Source: Planomonospora sp. ID82291 (GTDB lineage Bacteria > Actinomycetota > Actinomycetes > Streptosporangiales > Streptosporangiaceae). Taken from it: a DNA stretch of 64,000 nt. A program made the position numbers and the translations under genes. The first letter of the stretch is position 1; the number at the start of each line of letters is the position of its first letter. The stretch is from the NCBI RefSeq assembly GCF_015711645.1, contig NZ_JABTEX010000001.1, positions 2,389,278 to 2,453,277 of the forward strand. Direction: 5' to 3'. Positions 36,059 to 43,425 of this stretch are shown in pieces. The notes under the pieces are model-generated. The model worked only from the letters and a program-made list of their open reading frames with translations. It did not search any database and had not been told where the DNA came from.

Positions 36059-37035
36059 CGACGCTCACCATGGCCAAGGCCCTGAACGAGGGCATGCGCA
36101 AGGCGATGGAGGACGACCCCAAGGTCCTCGTCATGGGCGAGGACGTGGGCAAGCTCGGCGGCGTGTTCCGCGTCACCGACGGCCTGCAGAAGGACTTCGG
36201 CGAGCAGCGGGTCATCGACACCCCGCTGGCCGAGTCCGGCATCATCGGCACGGCCATCGGCCTGGCGCTCCGCGGCTACCGGCCGGTGTGCGAGATCCAG
36301 TTCGACGGGTTCGTCTTCCCCGCCGCCGACCAGATCATCACCCAGCTCGCCAAGATGCCGATGCGCTCGCTGGGCAAGCTCAGGCTCCCCGTCGTGGTCC
36401 GCATCCCCTGCGGCGGCGGCATCGGCGCGGTGGAGCACCACAGCGAGTCCCCCGAGGCGTACTTCACGCACACCGCGGGCCTGCGCGTGGTGACCTGCTC
36501 CAACCCGGCGGACGCCTACGCGATGATCCAGCAGGCGATCCGGTGCGACGACCCGGTCGTCTTCTTCGAGCCCAAGCGCCGCTACTGGGACAAGGCCGAG
36601 GTCGACACCTCCGGTTCGGCGGACTGGCTCCCCCTCGACCGGGCCCGTGTCGTGCGGTCCGGCGCGGACGCCACGCTGCTGGCCTACGGGCCGATGGTGA
36701 AGACCTGCCTGGAGGTCGCCGCGGCGGCCCAGGAGGACGGCCGCTCGCTGGAAGTGGTGGACCTGCGTTCGCTCAACCCGCTGGACCTGCCCGCGGTCGT
36801 GGAGTCGGTACGGCGCACCGGGCGGTGCGTCGTGGTGCACGAGGCGCCCGTCTTCAGCGGGTACGGCGCCGAACTGGCCGCCCGGGTCACCGAGGAGTGC
36901 TTCTACCACCTGGAGGCGCCGGTGCTGCGCGTGGGCGGGCCGTCCACGCCGTACCCGCCCTCCCGGCTGGAGGACCACTACCTGCCGGATCTGGACCGGG
37001 TCCTCGACGCGGTCGACCGCGCGTTCGCGTTCTGA
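36055..37035 (+). CDS. 2-oxoacid dehydrogenase E1 component, beta subunit
   Basis: Partner of the alpha subunit, 326 residues, starting at the ATG at 36055 that overlaps the alpha stop (ATGA). Characteristic segments are VLVMGEDVGKLGGVFRVTDG, VIDTPLAESGIIGTAIGLAL, PVCEIQFDGFVFPAADQII, HHSESPEAYFTHTAGLRVV and VVDLRSLNPLDLPAVVESV. It provides part of the TPP site and the interface to E2. Length and motifs are normal. Confidence 0.94.
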   Translation: MTTLTMAKALNEGMRKAMEDDPKVLVMGEDVGKLGGVFRVTDGLQKDFGEQRVIDTPLAESGIIGTAIGLALRGYRPVCEIQFDGFVFPAADQIITQLAKMPMRSLGKLRLPVVVRIPCGGGIGAVEHHSESPEAYFTHTAGLRVVTCSNPADAYAMIQQAIRCDDPVVFFEPKRRYWDKAEVDTSGSADWLPLDRARVVRSGADATLLAYGPMVKTCLEVAAAAQEDGRSLEVVDLRSLNPLDLPAVVESVRRTGRCVVVHEAPVFSGYGAELAARVTEECFYHLEAPVLRVGGPSTPYPPSRLEDHYLPDLDRVLDAVDRAFAF

Positions 37036-37047
37036 GAGGGGGAGACG

Positions 37048-38496
37048 GTGAAGGAGTTCAAGCTCCCCGACGTGGGCGAGGGCCTGACCGAGGCGGAGAT
37101 CGTCCGCTGGCACGTGAAGGCCGGCGACCCGGTCGAGGTGAACCAGACCATCGTGGAGATCGAGACCGCCAAGGCGGTCGTCGAGCTGCCCTGCCCGTTC
37201 GAGGGCGTGGTGGCCGCCCTGCTGGTGGAGGAGGGCGAGACCGTCGACGTGGGCAGGCCGATCATCGCGGTCGACGACGGCTCCGCGGACCCGGCCCCGC
37301 CGCCCCCGGCGGCGGCGGCCCCCGGGGACCGGGAGGCGCTGGCCGACGACCTGGTCCCCGCCGTGCCCGCCGTTCCCGAGGAGGCGGGCCGGAACGGGAC
37401 CGCCGCGGGCGGCGGGGAGAAGCGCCGGCCCGTGCTGGTCGGCTACGGCGTCAAACCGGGCGCGGCCAAACGCCGCCCCCGCAGGCAGCCGCCCGCCGCC
37501 TCGGGCCCGCAGGGCGCCGCGCCGGGCGCCGTGCCGGACCGGTCGGCCGCCGTGCCGGGTCCGCAGGCCGCGGTGCCGGGCGGCGTGCCGGGCCCGGCGT
37601 CCGTCGCGACCGGTCCGCAGGCCGCGGCGGGACGCGCGGCGGTGCTGGCCAAGCCCCCGGTGCGCAAGCTCGCCAAGGACCTCGGGATCGACCTGGCCGC
37701 GCTCACCGGGACCGGGCCGCAGGGCTCGATCACCCGGGAGGACGTGCACGCCGCGGCGGCCGCGCCGGTACGGCCGGCGGCGCGGGCCGGGACGGCGGAC
37801 GAGGAGCGGATCCCCGTCAGGGGCGTGCGCAAGGCGACCGCCCAGGCCATGGTGGCCTCGGCGTTCACCGCCCCGCACGTCACCGAGTTCCTCCAGGTGG
37901 ACGTGACCGGGACCATGGAGGCGGTCGCGCGGCTGCGCGCCCTCGACGACTTCGCCGGGGTCAAGGTCTCGCCGCTGCTCCTGGTCGCCAAGGCGCTGCT
38001 CGTCGCGGTCCGTCGCCACCCGATGGTCAACTCGGCGTGGGACGAGGCGGCGCAGGAGATCGTGGTCAAGCACCGGGTGAACCTGGGCATCGCCGCCGCG
38101 ACCCCCCGCGGCCTGCTCGTGCCCAACGTCAAGGACGCCCAGTCCCTGTCGCTGCCGGAGCTGGCGGCGGCCCTGACGGAGCTGGCCGAGACCGCGCGGG
38201 CCGGTCGCACCCGGCCGGCGGACATGGCGGGCGGCACGATCACGATCACCAACGTGGGCGTGTTCGGGGTGGACGCCGGGACGCCGATCCTCAACCCGGG
38301 CGAGTCCGCGATCCTGGCCCTCGGCCAGGTCAGGGACATGCCGTGGGTGGTGGACGGGCAGATCGCGGTGCGCAAGGTGTGCACGCTCGCGCTCTCCTTC
38401 GACCACCGGGTGGTGGACGGCGAGCTCGGCTCCCTGTTCCTGCGCGACGTCGGGGCCATGCTCCAGGACCCGCTGCGCATGCTCGCCTGGGGCTGA
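37048..38496 (+). CDS. 2-oxoacid dehydrogenase E2 component, dihydrolipoamide acyltransferase
   Basis: Core acyltransferase of 482 residues. A single lipoyl domain (about 1-75) carries the lipoylated Lys42 in EIETAKAVVELP. An Ala/Pro linker of about 130 residues follows. The peripheral subunit-binding domain is VRKLAKDLGIDLAALTGTGP. The catalytic domain ends with the active-site His in SFDHRVVDGELG. Start GTG at 37048 behind gagaggggg, 12 bases after E1 beta. No E3 (lipoamide dehydrogenase) gene is in the window, so a shared E3 is assumed. Confidence 0.94.
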   Translation: MKEFKLPDVGEGLTEAEIVRWHVKAGDPVEVNQTIVEIETAKAVVELPCPFEGVVAALLVEEGETVDVGRPIIAVDDGSADPAPPPPAAAAPGDREALADDLVPAVPAVPEEAGRNGTAAGGGEKRRPVLVGYGVKPGAAKRRPRRQPPAASGPQGAAPGAVPDRSAAVPGPQAAVPGGVPGPASVATGPQAAAGRAAVLAKPPVRKLAKDLGIDLAALTGTGPQGSITREDVHAAAAAPVRPAARAGTADEERIPVRGVRKATAQAMVASAFTAPHVTEFLQVDVTGTMEAVARLRALDDFAGVKVSPLLLVAKALLVAVRRHPMVNSAWDEAAQEIVVKHRVNLGIAAATPRGLLVPNVKDAQSLSLPELAAALTELAETARAGRTRPADMAGGTITITNVGVFGVDAGTPILNPGESAILALGQVRDMPWVVDGQIAVRKVCTLALSFDHRVVDGELGSLFLRDVGAMLQDPLRMLAWG

Positions 38497-38546
38497 GGCC
38501 GTACGGCCGCCGGGCCGGGACCGGACCAGCACCGGAGGACCGGGAC

Positions 38547-38632
38547 CGGCACCATAAGCCGGAGCCGGCACCATAAGCCGGAGCCGGAGCCGGAGCCGGC
38601 ACCATAAGCCGGAGCCGGAGCCGGGCGGCCGG
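38547..38632. repeat. Tandem ccggcaccataagccggag copies
   Basis: Three copies of ccggcaccataagccggag with extra gccgga hexamers between them lie 50 bases after the E2 stop. Each copy can fold ccggc...gccgg. Confidence 0.85.
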
Positions 38633-38640
38633 AGACCGGC

Positions 38641-38735
38641 GGGGCCCGCCGTGCACCGGCGGGGCCCGCCGTGCACCGGCGGGGCCCGCCGTGCACCGGC
38701 GGGGCCCGCCGTGCACCGGTGGGGCCCGCCGTACG
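38641..38735. repeat. 20-base tandem repeat, nearly five copies
   Basis: Units ggggcccgccgtgcaccggc at 38641, 38661, 38681 and 38701, with a diverged fifth at 38721, end about 40 bases before the Dabb gene. They are contiguous without spacers, so not CRISPR. Confidence 0.92.
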
Positions 38736-38774
38736 CTGGCGGGCATCCGAACCGCGAGGGAGACAGGACCGACC

Positions 38775-39068
38775 ATGTTCCGCCACATCGTGCTGCTCGC
38801 CTGGACCGAGGACGCCACCGACGAGCAGAAGGCCGCCGTGGCGGCCGGACTGGGCAGGCTGCCGGCCCTGATCCCGCAGCTGCGCTCCTACGTGATCGGC
38901 CCCGACGCGGGGGTGAGTCCCGGCAACCACGACTTCGCGGTGGTCGCGGACTTCGACAGCGCCGAGGACTACGCCGTCTACCGGGACCACCCCGAGCACC
39001 AGGCCGTGATCGCCGAGCGGATCAAGCCGATCCTGGCCTCCCGCGCCGCCGTGCAGTACCACGTCTAG
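38775..39068 (+). CDS. Dabb (stress-responsive A/B barrel) domain protein
   Basis: A 97-residue single-domain protein: MFRHIVLLAWTEDATDEQKA, LRSYVIGPDAG, NHDFAVVADFDSAEDYAVYR and HPEHQAVIAERIKPI are the marks of the dimeric alpha/beta-barrel Dabb family. Relatives occur in stress response and polyketide cyclisation, but most are uncharacterised. The ATG at 38775 has a weak upstream site (gagggagacagg). Its stop overlaps the stop of the convergent PurA-like gene by three bases. Confidence 0.9.
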   Translation: MFRHIVLLAWTEDATDEQKAAVAAGLGRLPALIPQLRSYVIGPDAGVSPGNHDFAVVADFDSAEDYAVYRDHPEHQAVIAERIKPILASRAAVQYHV

Positions 39069-40285
39069 ACCGCCGGCCGGATCCGGCCCCCGGCGGAGGC
39101 GAGCAGCGCCTTGTCCGCGGCGGTCGGGCCGGAGGAGCCGAGCCACACGGGCACGCCCAGCGCCCCGGCGACCGCCTCCGGCCAGTCGTCGACCCCGTCG
39201 GCGTAGTGCGGCCGGGCCCGCGCCAGCCGGGCGGTGAGCCGGGCCTGGCCCTCCAGGTCGCCCCGGCGGCCCTGCGGCAGCTCGCCGATGTCGTAGGAGT
39301 CGCACATCCGCGAGACCGGCGCGTCCAGGTGGGTGAGGGCCAGGGCGTCCGCCCCGCCCGCCGCCGACAGCGCGTAGCGGTGCGCGACGGCGTCGAAGTG
39401 CCCGGTCCGGAACGGGCCCTGCCAGCGGCCGTCCCGGTTGTGCGGCTCGGGCAGGCGCAGTTCCGGGTCCTCGGTGACCAGCGGGCCCGGCCCGTGCCGG
39501 GTCGTGTAGGTGCGCAGCACGCCGAGCCGTACGGCCGGGGCCCCGTCGAGCAGCGCCAGCGCGTTGCCGAAGGTCGTCGTGCTCCAGGTCGTGTAGGGGT
39601 GGAAGCCGTGCCACTCGTCGAGCAGCACCCCCTGGGCGCCCTCGAAGACGACGGGCCGCCGGCGCAGCAGGCCGGTGACGTGGGAGGGGTCGACCAGGGC
39701 GACCCGCTCGGCGAACGCCCGGTAGGCCGCCACGCAGTCGGCGACCGGCGGTCCGCCGACGCCGAGCCGCTCGCGCAGCGCCTCCAGCTTGCGGGTCAGC
39801 GCCCACGGCCGCTCGCAGTCGCCGGCCTTGGGGGCCATGAAGGGGTGCTCCAGCGCGTAGGCCATCGCCTCGCCGACGCCCATCCCGCAGGACCCGTGCC
39901 GGTCCGCGCCGCGGGCGAGCTCGCGGGCCCGCCCGGCCGCCACGTGGTACGGCGTGGCGAGCAGGGCCTCCCGGTCGACGGTGAGCAGGCCGTAGGGGTC
40001 CGGGACGCCGATCCGGCGCAGGTGGTCGGCCTCGGCGGTGAGCGCGAAGGGGTCCACCACGGTGTACCGGGACAGGTGGGTCGGCACGCCGCGCAGAGTC
40101 CCCGACCCGAACTGGGAGAACGTGTGGTGCCGCCCGTCGGGCAGCACCACGTTGTGCCCCGCCTGGGCGCCTCCGTTGAACCTGACCACCGCCGAGACGT
40201 CGCCGCGGGCGCAGAGCCAGTCGACGACGGTGCCCTTGCCGGCGTCGCCGTACCCGAGGTCGACGACGATCACGTGGTCCTTCAC
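39065..40285 (-). CDS. Adenylosuccinate synthetase paralogue with altered substrate loop
   Basis: A 406-residue PurA homologue. The GTP/IMP site is recognisable: VDLGYGDAGKGTVVDWL keeps the catalytic Asp (PurA GDEGKGK), RFNGGAQAGHNVV keeps the catalytic His, and FEGAQGVLLD, TTTFGNAL and RTYTTRHGPGP follow. The Arg-rich aspartate-binding loop of PurA (TTGRxRR) is replaced by WQGPFRTGHFD, and the protein is shorter than PurA. A different amino donor or nucleotide is therefore likely. The GTG at 40285 overlaps the vWA stop (GTGA). Last gene of the four-gene operon read from 43132. Confidence 0.85.
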   Translation of the reverse strand: MKDHVIVVDLGYGDAGKGTVVDWLCARGDVSAVVRFNGGAQAGHNVVLPDGRHHTFSQFGSGTLRGVPTHLSRYTVVDPFALTAEADHLRRIGVPDPYGLLTVDREALLATPYHVAAGRARELARGADRHGSCGMGVGEAMAYALEHPFMAPKAGDCERPWALTRKLEALRERLGVGGPPVADCVAAYRAFAERVALVDPSHVTGLLRRRPVVFEGAQGVLLDEWHGFHPYTTWSTTTFGNALALLDGAPAVRLGVLRTYTTRHGPGPLVTEDPELRLPEPHNRDGRWQGPFRTGHFDAVAHRYALSAAGGADALALTHLDAPVSRMCDSYDIGELPQGRRGDLEGQARLTARLARARPHYADGVDDWPEAVAGALGVPVWLGSSGPTAADKALLASAGGRIRPAV

Positions 40286-41343
40286 AGCCGGGTCACCCCG
40301 CTGCCGCCGCCGAAGGCGGAGGGGTCGTCCGGGCCGTGCGGACGGAGCGCGCCGCCCGCGCCGCGGGGGCCCGAGGGACCGCCGGGACCGAGCGCGCCGC
40401 GCGGGCCGGGGGACACGCCGAGGGCCGGGGAGTCCACCACCGCCGCGTTCCGCTCCAGACCGGCCAGCGCCCGGGAGACCGGTCCCTGCGCGGTGGAGCC
40501 GAACTCGGCCAGGTCCGCCAGCCCCTCGTCGAGGCCGACCGCGTCCTCGCCCAGCCCGACGGTGAGCGCGATGGTCTCGCAGACCGCGTCCAGGTCGTCC
40601 AGCTCCAGCACGTTCTGCCCGAGCAGCCTGCGCCAGGCGGTCAGCACGTGGCCGTTGCGGGCGTGGCTCGCCCCGGCGGGGAGGATGAAGTAGACGTCGT
40701 ACATCCGGGTCAGCTCGGCGACGACGTCCTCGGTGGGGATGTCCCGCCGCAGCCGGTCGCCGATCACCCCGGCGACCTCGCGCCGCTTGACCGCCGGGTA
40801 CGGCAGCTCGTCGCCGATGATGAACAGGTAGCCCCGGCGGCCCCGCTTCTCGTAGCAGTCGATCGAGGTGTGCCGGGCCATGAAGTACATCGCCAGCTCG
40901 TAGGACTCGGTCATCTGGCCGCCGCCCCCGCCCTCCAGCAGGACCTTGCCGAGGTGCTCGTCCATCCGGTTGTCGGACTCGAACTGGGCGACCTGCAGCG
41001 GCGCCCGGTCGCAGGTGGCGTCGCCGATCGCGCCGAACAGGATCTGCGGGTCGGTGGCGTAGCCCTTGCGCAGCAGCAGGCCGAGCAGGTCGGGCAGCCG
41101 GGTCTGCAGGGTGCGCGGCACGCCGCCCATCGAGCCGGTCACGTCGAAGAGCACGGCCACCGCCAGGGAGGCGGGGTGCTCGGACGAGTCGCGGCTCTCC
41201 CGGGCGGCCACGCCGTGCGGGTTCAGGTCGTCGTGCACGGTGCGCGCGCCGGAGTCGCTGTAGGCGAAGGCGCTGGCGCCCTTGGCCGCCCGGAGGCGGG
41301 AGGCGGCGGAGTAGACGTCGGTGGACCAGATTCCGCTTCCCAT
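40282..41343 (-). CDS. von Willebrand factor A domain protein
   Basis: A 353-residue protein whose centre is a vWA domain. SLAVAVLFDVTGSMGG contains the MIDAS metal site as D67-x-T69-x-S71. GAIGDATCDRAPLQVAQFES and YLFIIGDELPY supply further acidic and core positions, and GGGGGQMTESYELAMYFMA lies where the MIDAS Thr would be. The first 55 residues mention SAFAYSDSGARTVHDDLNPHG; the C-terminal 60 are Gly/Pro-rich. vWA domains mediate metal-dependent protein contacts. ATG at 41343. Coupled downstream to the PurA paralogue, 32 bases after the kinase-like gene. Confidence 0.88.
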   Translation of the reverse strand: MGSGIWSTDVYSAASRLRAAKGASAFAYSDSGARTVHDDLNPHGVAARESRDSSEHPASLAVAVLFDVTGSMGGVPRTLQTRLPDLLGLLLRKGYATDPQILFGAIGDATCDRAPLQVAQFESDNRMDEHLGKVLLEGGGGGQMTESYELAMYFMARHTSIDCYEKRGRRGYLFIIGDELPYPAVKRREVAGVIGDRLRRDIPTEDVVAELTRMYDVYFILPAGASHARNGHVLTAWRRLLGQNVLELDDLDAVCETIALTVGLGEDAVGLDEGLADLAEFGSTAQGPVSRALAGLERNAAVVDSPALGVSPGPRGALGPGGPSGPRGAGGALRPHGPDDPSAFGGGSGVTRL

Positions 41344-41375
41344 GGGGGTTCTTCTTCCGTGAGGGGTCGGGATCG

Positions 41376-42398
41376 CTACAGGTGGAGGGGCCGGTACGTG
41401 CGCGGCCCGTACAGGTCGTCGAGGAGCTCGTCGAGCTCGGCCAGGAGCCGCCAGGCGTCGCGCGGCGGGGCGAGCAGGCTGCCGCGCAGGAAGGCGCGCA
41501 TCGGCCCGGGGACGCGCCCGGCCGGGGCGCCGGGACCGGAGGGGGCGAGGCCGTCGGGGCGCACGCCCATGAGGGCGGCGACGCAGCGGGTGGCCAGGCG
41601 GATGTCCAGGGCCTCGGTCGCCGGCCCGCGGGCCAGGACGTCCGGCGGGTAGTCCGCGCGGCGGCGGGTGACCAGGGCGGTCAGCGGGCTGCCGACCGGC
41701 ACCGACTGGCTCCAGTCGACGAGGACCAGGCCGTGCTCGACGGGGTGGACCAGGACGTGCTGCCCGAAGACGGCCCCGTGCACGACCCCGGCCCGGTGCG
41801 CGGTGCCGACCGCGACCAGCAGCCGCCGCCAGATCCAGGCCGCGTCGCGGGGGTCCAGCACGGGCCGCCGCCGCCGGACCTCCTCCAGGGTCAGGAACCC
41901 GTCGGGCGCCCGGCTGATCACGTTGACCCGCCGCTCGACCCCGTCCGCGCGGTGCCGGAAGGACTCCACCAGGCGCGGCACGTACGGCAGGAGCAGCGGG
42001 TCGCCCTCGCGTTCGAGCGTCCGGAGCGACGCGGCCTCGCGCCGCATGAGGTCGTTGTCGGCCGGGCTGAGGGGCAGTTTGAGCAGCATGTCCTGCTCGC
42101 ACGCGCGGAGCGCGGCCGTGGCGCCCCGGTGGAGCGTTCCGCCGATCCGGTAGGTCCCGCCCGGGGTGGTGATCACCGTCTCCGGCTCGGCGTGCTCGCC
42201 GGCGGGGTCCCGGTGCAGCGCCGCCCAGAGCGCGGACAGCCGGGCGAAGGCCTCCGGGGCGCCGGGGGCGGTGGTCAGGTCGGGGTGCAGGCACCGGGCG
42301 AGCCGCCGGTAGGTCCGGTGCGGAGCGTCCCCGCCGAACAGGTTCTGCGGTGTCACGGCGGCGTTGACCAGGGCGATCGCCTCGGCGGTGGTGGTCAC
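41376..42398 (-). CDS. J-domain fused to a degenerate protein kinase-like domain
   Basis: A 340-residue two-part protein. The N-terminus (TYRRLARCLHPDLTTA) is a DnaJ-type J domain with the Hsp70-stimulating HPD at 38-40. Residues about 78-300 resemble a protein kinase fold: LLKLP (Lys107), VVHGAVFGQHVLV in the catalytic-loop position with HGAV rather than HRD, and LVLVDWS in place of DFG. The catalytic Asp of HRD is missing, so it may be a pseudokinase or an unusual kinase. The GTG at 42398 overlaps the Nudix gene stop (GTGA) and follows GGAGGAGGAGG. Confidence 0.8.
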   Translation of the reverse strand: MTTTAEAIALVNAAVTPQNLFGGDAPHRTYRRLARCLHPDLTTAPGAPEAFARLSALWAALHRDPAGEHAEPETVITTPGGTYRIGGTLHRGATAALRACEQDMLLKLPLSPADNDLMRREAASLRTLEREGDPLLLPYVPRLVESFRHRADGVERRVNVISRAPDGFLTLEEVRRRRPVLDPRDAAWIWRRLLVAVGTAHRAGVVHGAVFGQHVLVHPVEHGLVLVDWSQSVPVGSPLTALVTRRRADYPPDVLARGPATEALDIRLATRCVAALMGVRPDGLAPSGPGAPAGRVPGPMRAFLRGSLLAPPRDAWRLLAELDELLDDLYGPRTYRPLHL

Positions 42399-43132
42399 CG
42401 GACCTCCTCCTCCCGCTCGGGCCGCAGCAGGGCCGGGTGCAGGAGCCGGGCGTCGCCCGCGCGGTAGAGCCTGGCCCGGGGGCCGCCCCGGGGGCCGCCG
42501 CTCTCGGTGGTCTCCCCGGTGCTCTCCACGAACCCGGGGACCGACAGGACCTTGCGGTGGAAGTTGCCGGCGTGCAGCGGCACCCCCCAGACCGCCTCGT
42601 AGACCCCCCGCAGCTCGGAGATGGTGAACGTCTCGCCGACGAAGGCGGTGGCCAGCGGGGTGTACTCCAGCTTGGCCCGCGCCCGGTCGAGGGCGTGGTC
42701 GAGGATGCGCGCGTGGTCGAAGGCCAGCTCGGGCAGGTGGTCGACGCCGTACCAGGCGGCGTCGGCGGCGTCCGACCCCGCCCGGGGATCGGGCAGGTCG
42801 GGGGCGAAGGCCAGGTAGGAGACCGAGACGATCCGCATCCGGGGGTCGCGGTCCGGCGCCCCGTAGCTGGCGAGCTGCTCGATGTGGACGCGGTCGGCCA
42901 TCCCGGTCTCCTCGGCCAGCTCCCGGGAGGCGGCCTGGTCGAGGTCCTCGCCCGGCCGGATGAAGCCGCCGGGCAGCGCCCAGCGCCCCGCGAACGGCGG
43001 CTCGCCCCGCTCGACGAGGAGCACGTGCAGCACCCCGCCGAGGATGGTGAGCGCCACCACGTCGACGGTCACGGCGACCGGCGGGAACTCCCGCGGGTCG
43101 TAGGCCGCCAGGTACTCGGTTTCACCGCTCAT
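42395..43132 (-). CDS. NrtR-like Nudix domain transcriptional regulator
   Basis: A 245-residue protein with an N-terminal Nudix domain and C-terminal winged helix, as in NrtR regulators of NAD metabolism. The Nudix box is complete (G56, E62, R70-E71-L72, E74-E75, G77 in GGFIRPGEDLDQAASRELAE and following ETG), so hydrolase activity may be retained, unlike NrtR proteins that only sense ADP-ribose. The C-terminal LEYTPLATAFVGETFTISEL and GNFHRKVLSVPGF match the DNA-binding wing. ATG at 43132 behind agaagg. It heads the operon and probably binds the symmetric site at 43141-43173. Confidence 0.9.
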   Translation of the reverse strand: MSGETEYLAAYDPREFPPVAVTVDVVALTILGGVLHVLLVERGEPPFAGRWALPGGFIRPGEDLDQAASRELAEETGMADRVHIEQLASYGAPDRDPRMRIVSVSYLAFAPDLPDPRAGSDAADAAWYGVDHLPELAFDHARILDHALDRARAKLEYTPLATAFVGETFTISELRGVYEAVWGVPLHAGNFHRKVLSVPGFVESTGETTESGGPRGGPRARLYRAGDARLLHPALLRPEREEEVR

Positions 43133-43140
43133 CACACGTC

Positions 43141-43173
43141 CTTCTCAATCTGAGATGGTCTCAGTATGAGAAG
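43141..43173 (-). promoter_or_regulatory. 33-base symmetric operator before the Nudix operon
   Basis: Four pentamers alternate with exact 8-base period: TCTCA (43143), TGAGA (43151), TCTCA (43159), TGAGA (43167). The whole forms a near-perfect palindrome centred on 43157, with CTTCTCA/TGAGAAG outer arms and CTGAGA/TCTCAG inner arms. It lies eight bases from the start codon and covers the ribosome binding site (agaagg). It is most simply the autoregulatory site of the NrtR-like protein. Confidence 0.75.
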
Positions 43174-43315
43174 AACGAGAGGCGATGTCAATCCCGGGTC
43201 CTCCGCGGCGGGCCGCCCACCGGCGGACGGGCCGTACGGCGTGCGGGGCGGGCCGTACGGCGCGTGCCGGGCGCGATGGAGGGCGGCCGGGGGAACCGCC
43301 CCGGAGCATGCGGAA

Positions 43316-43344
43316 GGGGCGGTCCCGTGTCACGGGACCGCCCC
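43316..43344. terminator. Hairpin between acyl-CoA dehydrogenase and Nudix operon
   Basis: A perfect 14-base stem ggggcggtcccgtg / cacgggaccgcccc has a minimal loop, 82 bases beyond the acyl-CoA dehydrogenase stop read on the minus strand. It likely terminates that gene. The rest of 43174-43425 has no gene. Confidence 0.8.
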
Positions 43345-43425
43345 TCATCGCCGACCTACCGCAGGAGCAGGGGGGGTGACGCCCCCCGGGGCGGCCGTCT
43401 CAGGCCCGCCCGGTGGAGGGACCGC

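Noticed and set aside
38641..38735. CRISPR array or integron-like repeat cluster
   Set aside because: The 20-base units are contiguous without spacers; they are simple tandem repeats.
39065..40285. PurZ-type enzyme for 2-aminoadenine (Z) DNA
   Set aside because: The catalytic Asp of PurA is retained, and no phage-type polymerase, dATP hydrolase or other Z-pathway partner is nearby.
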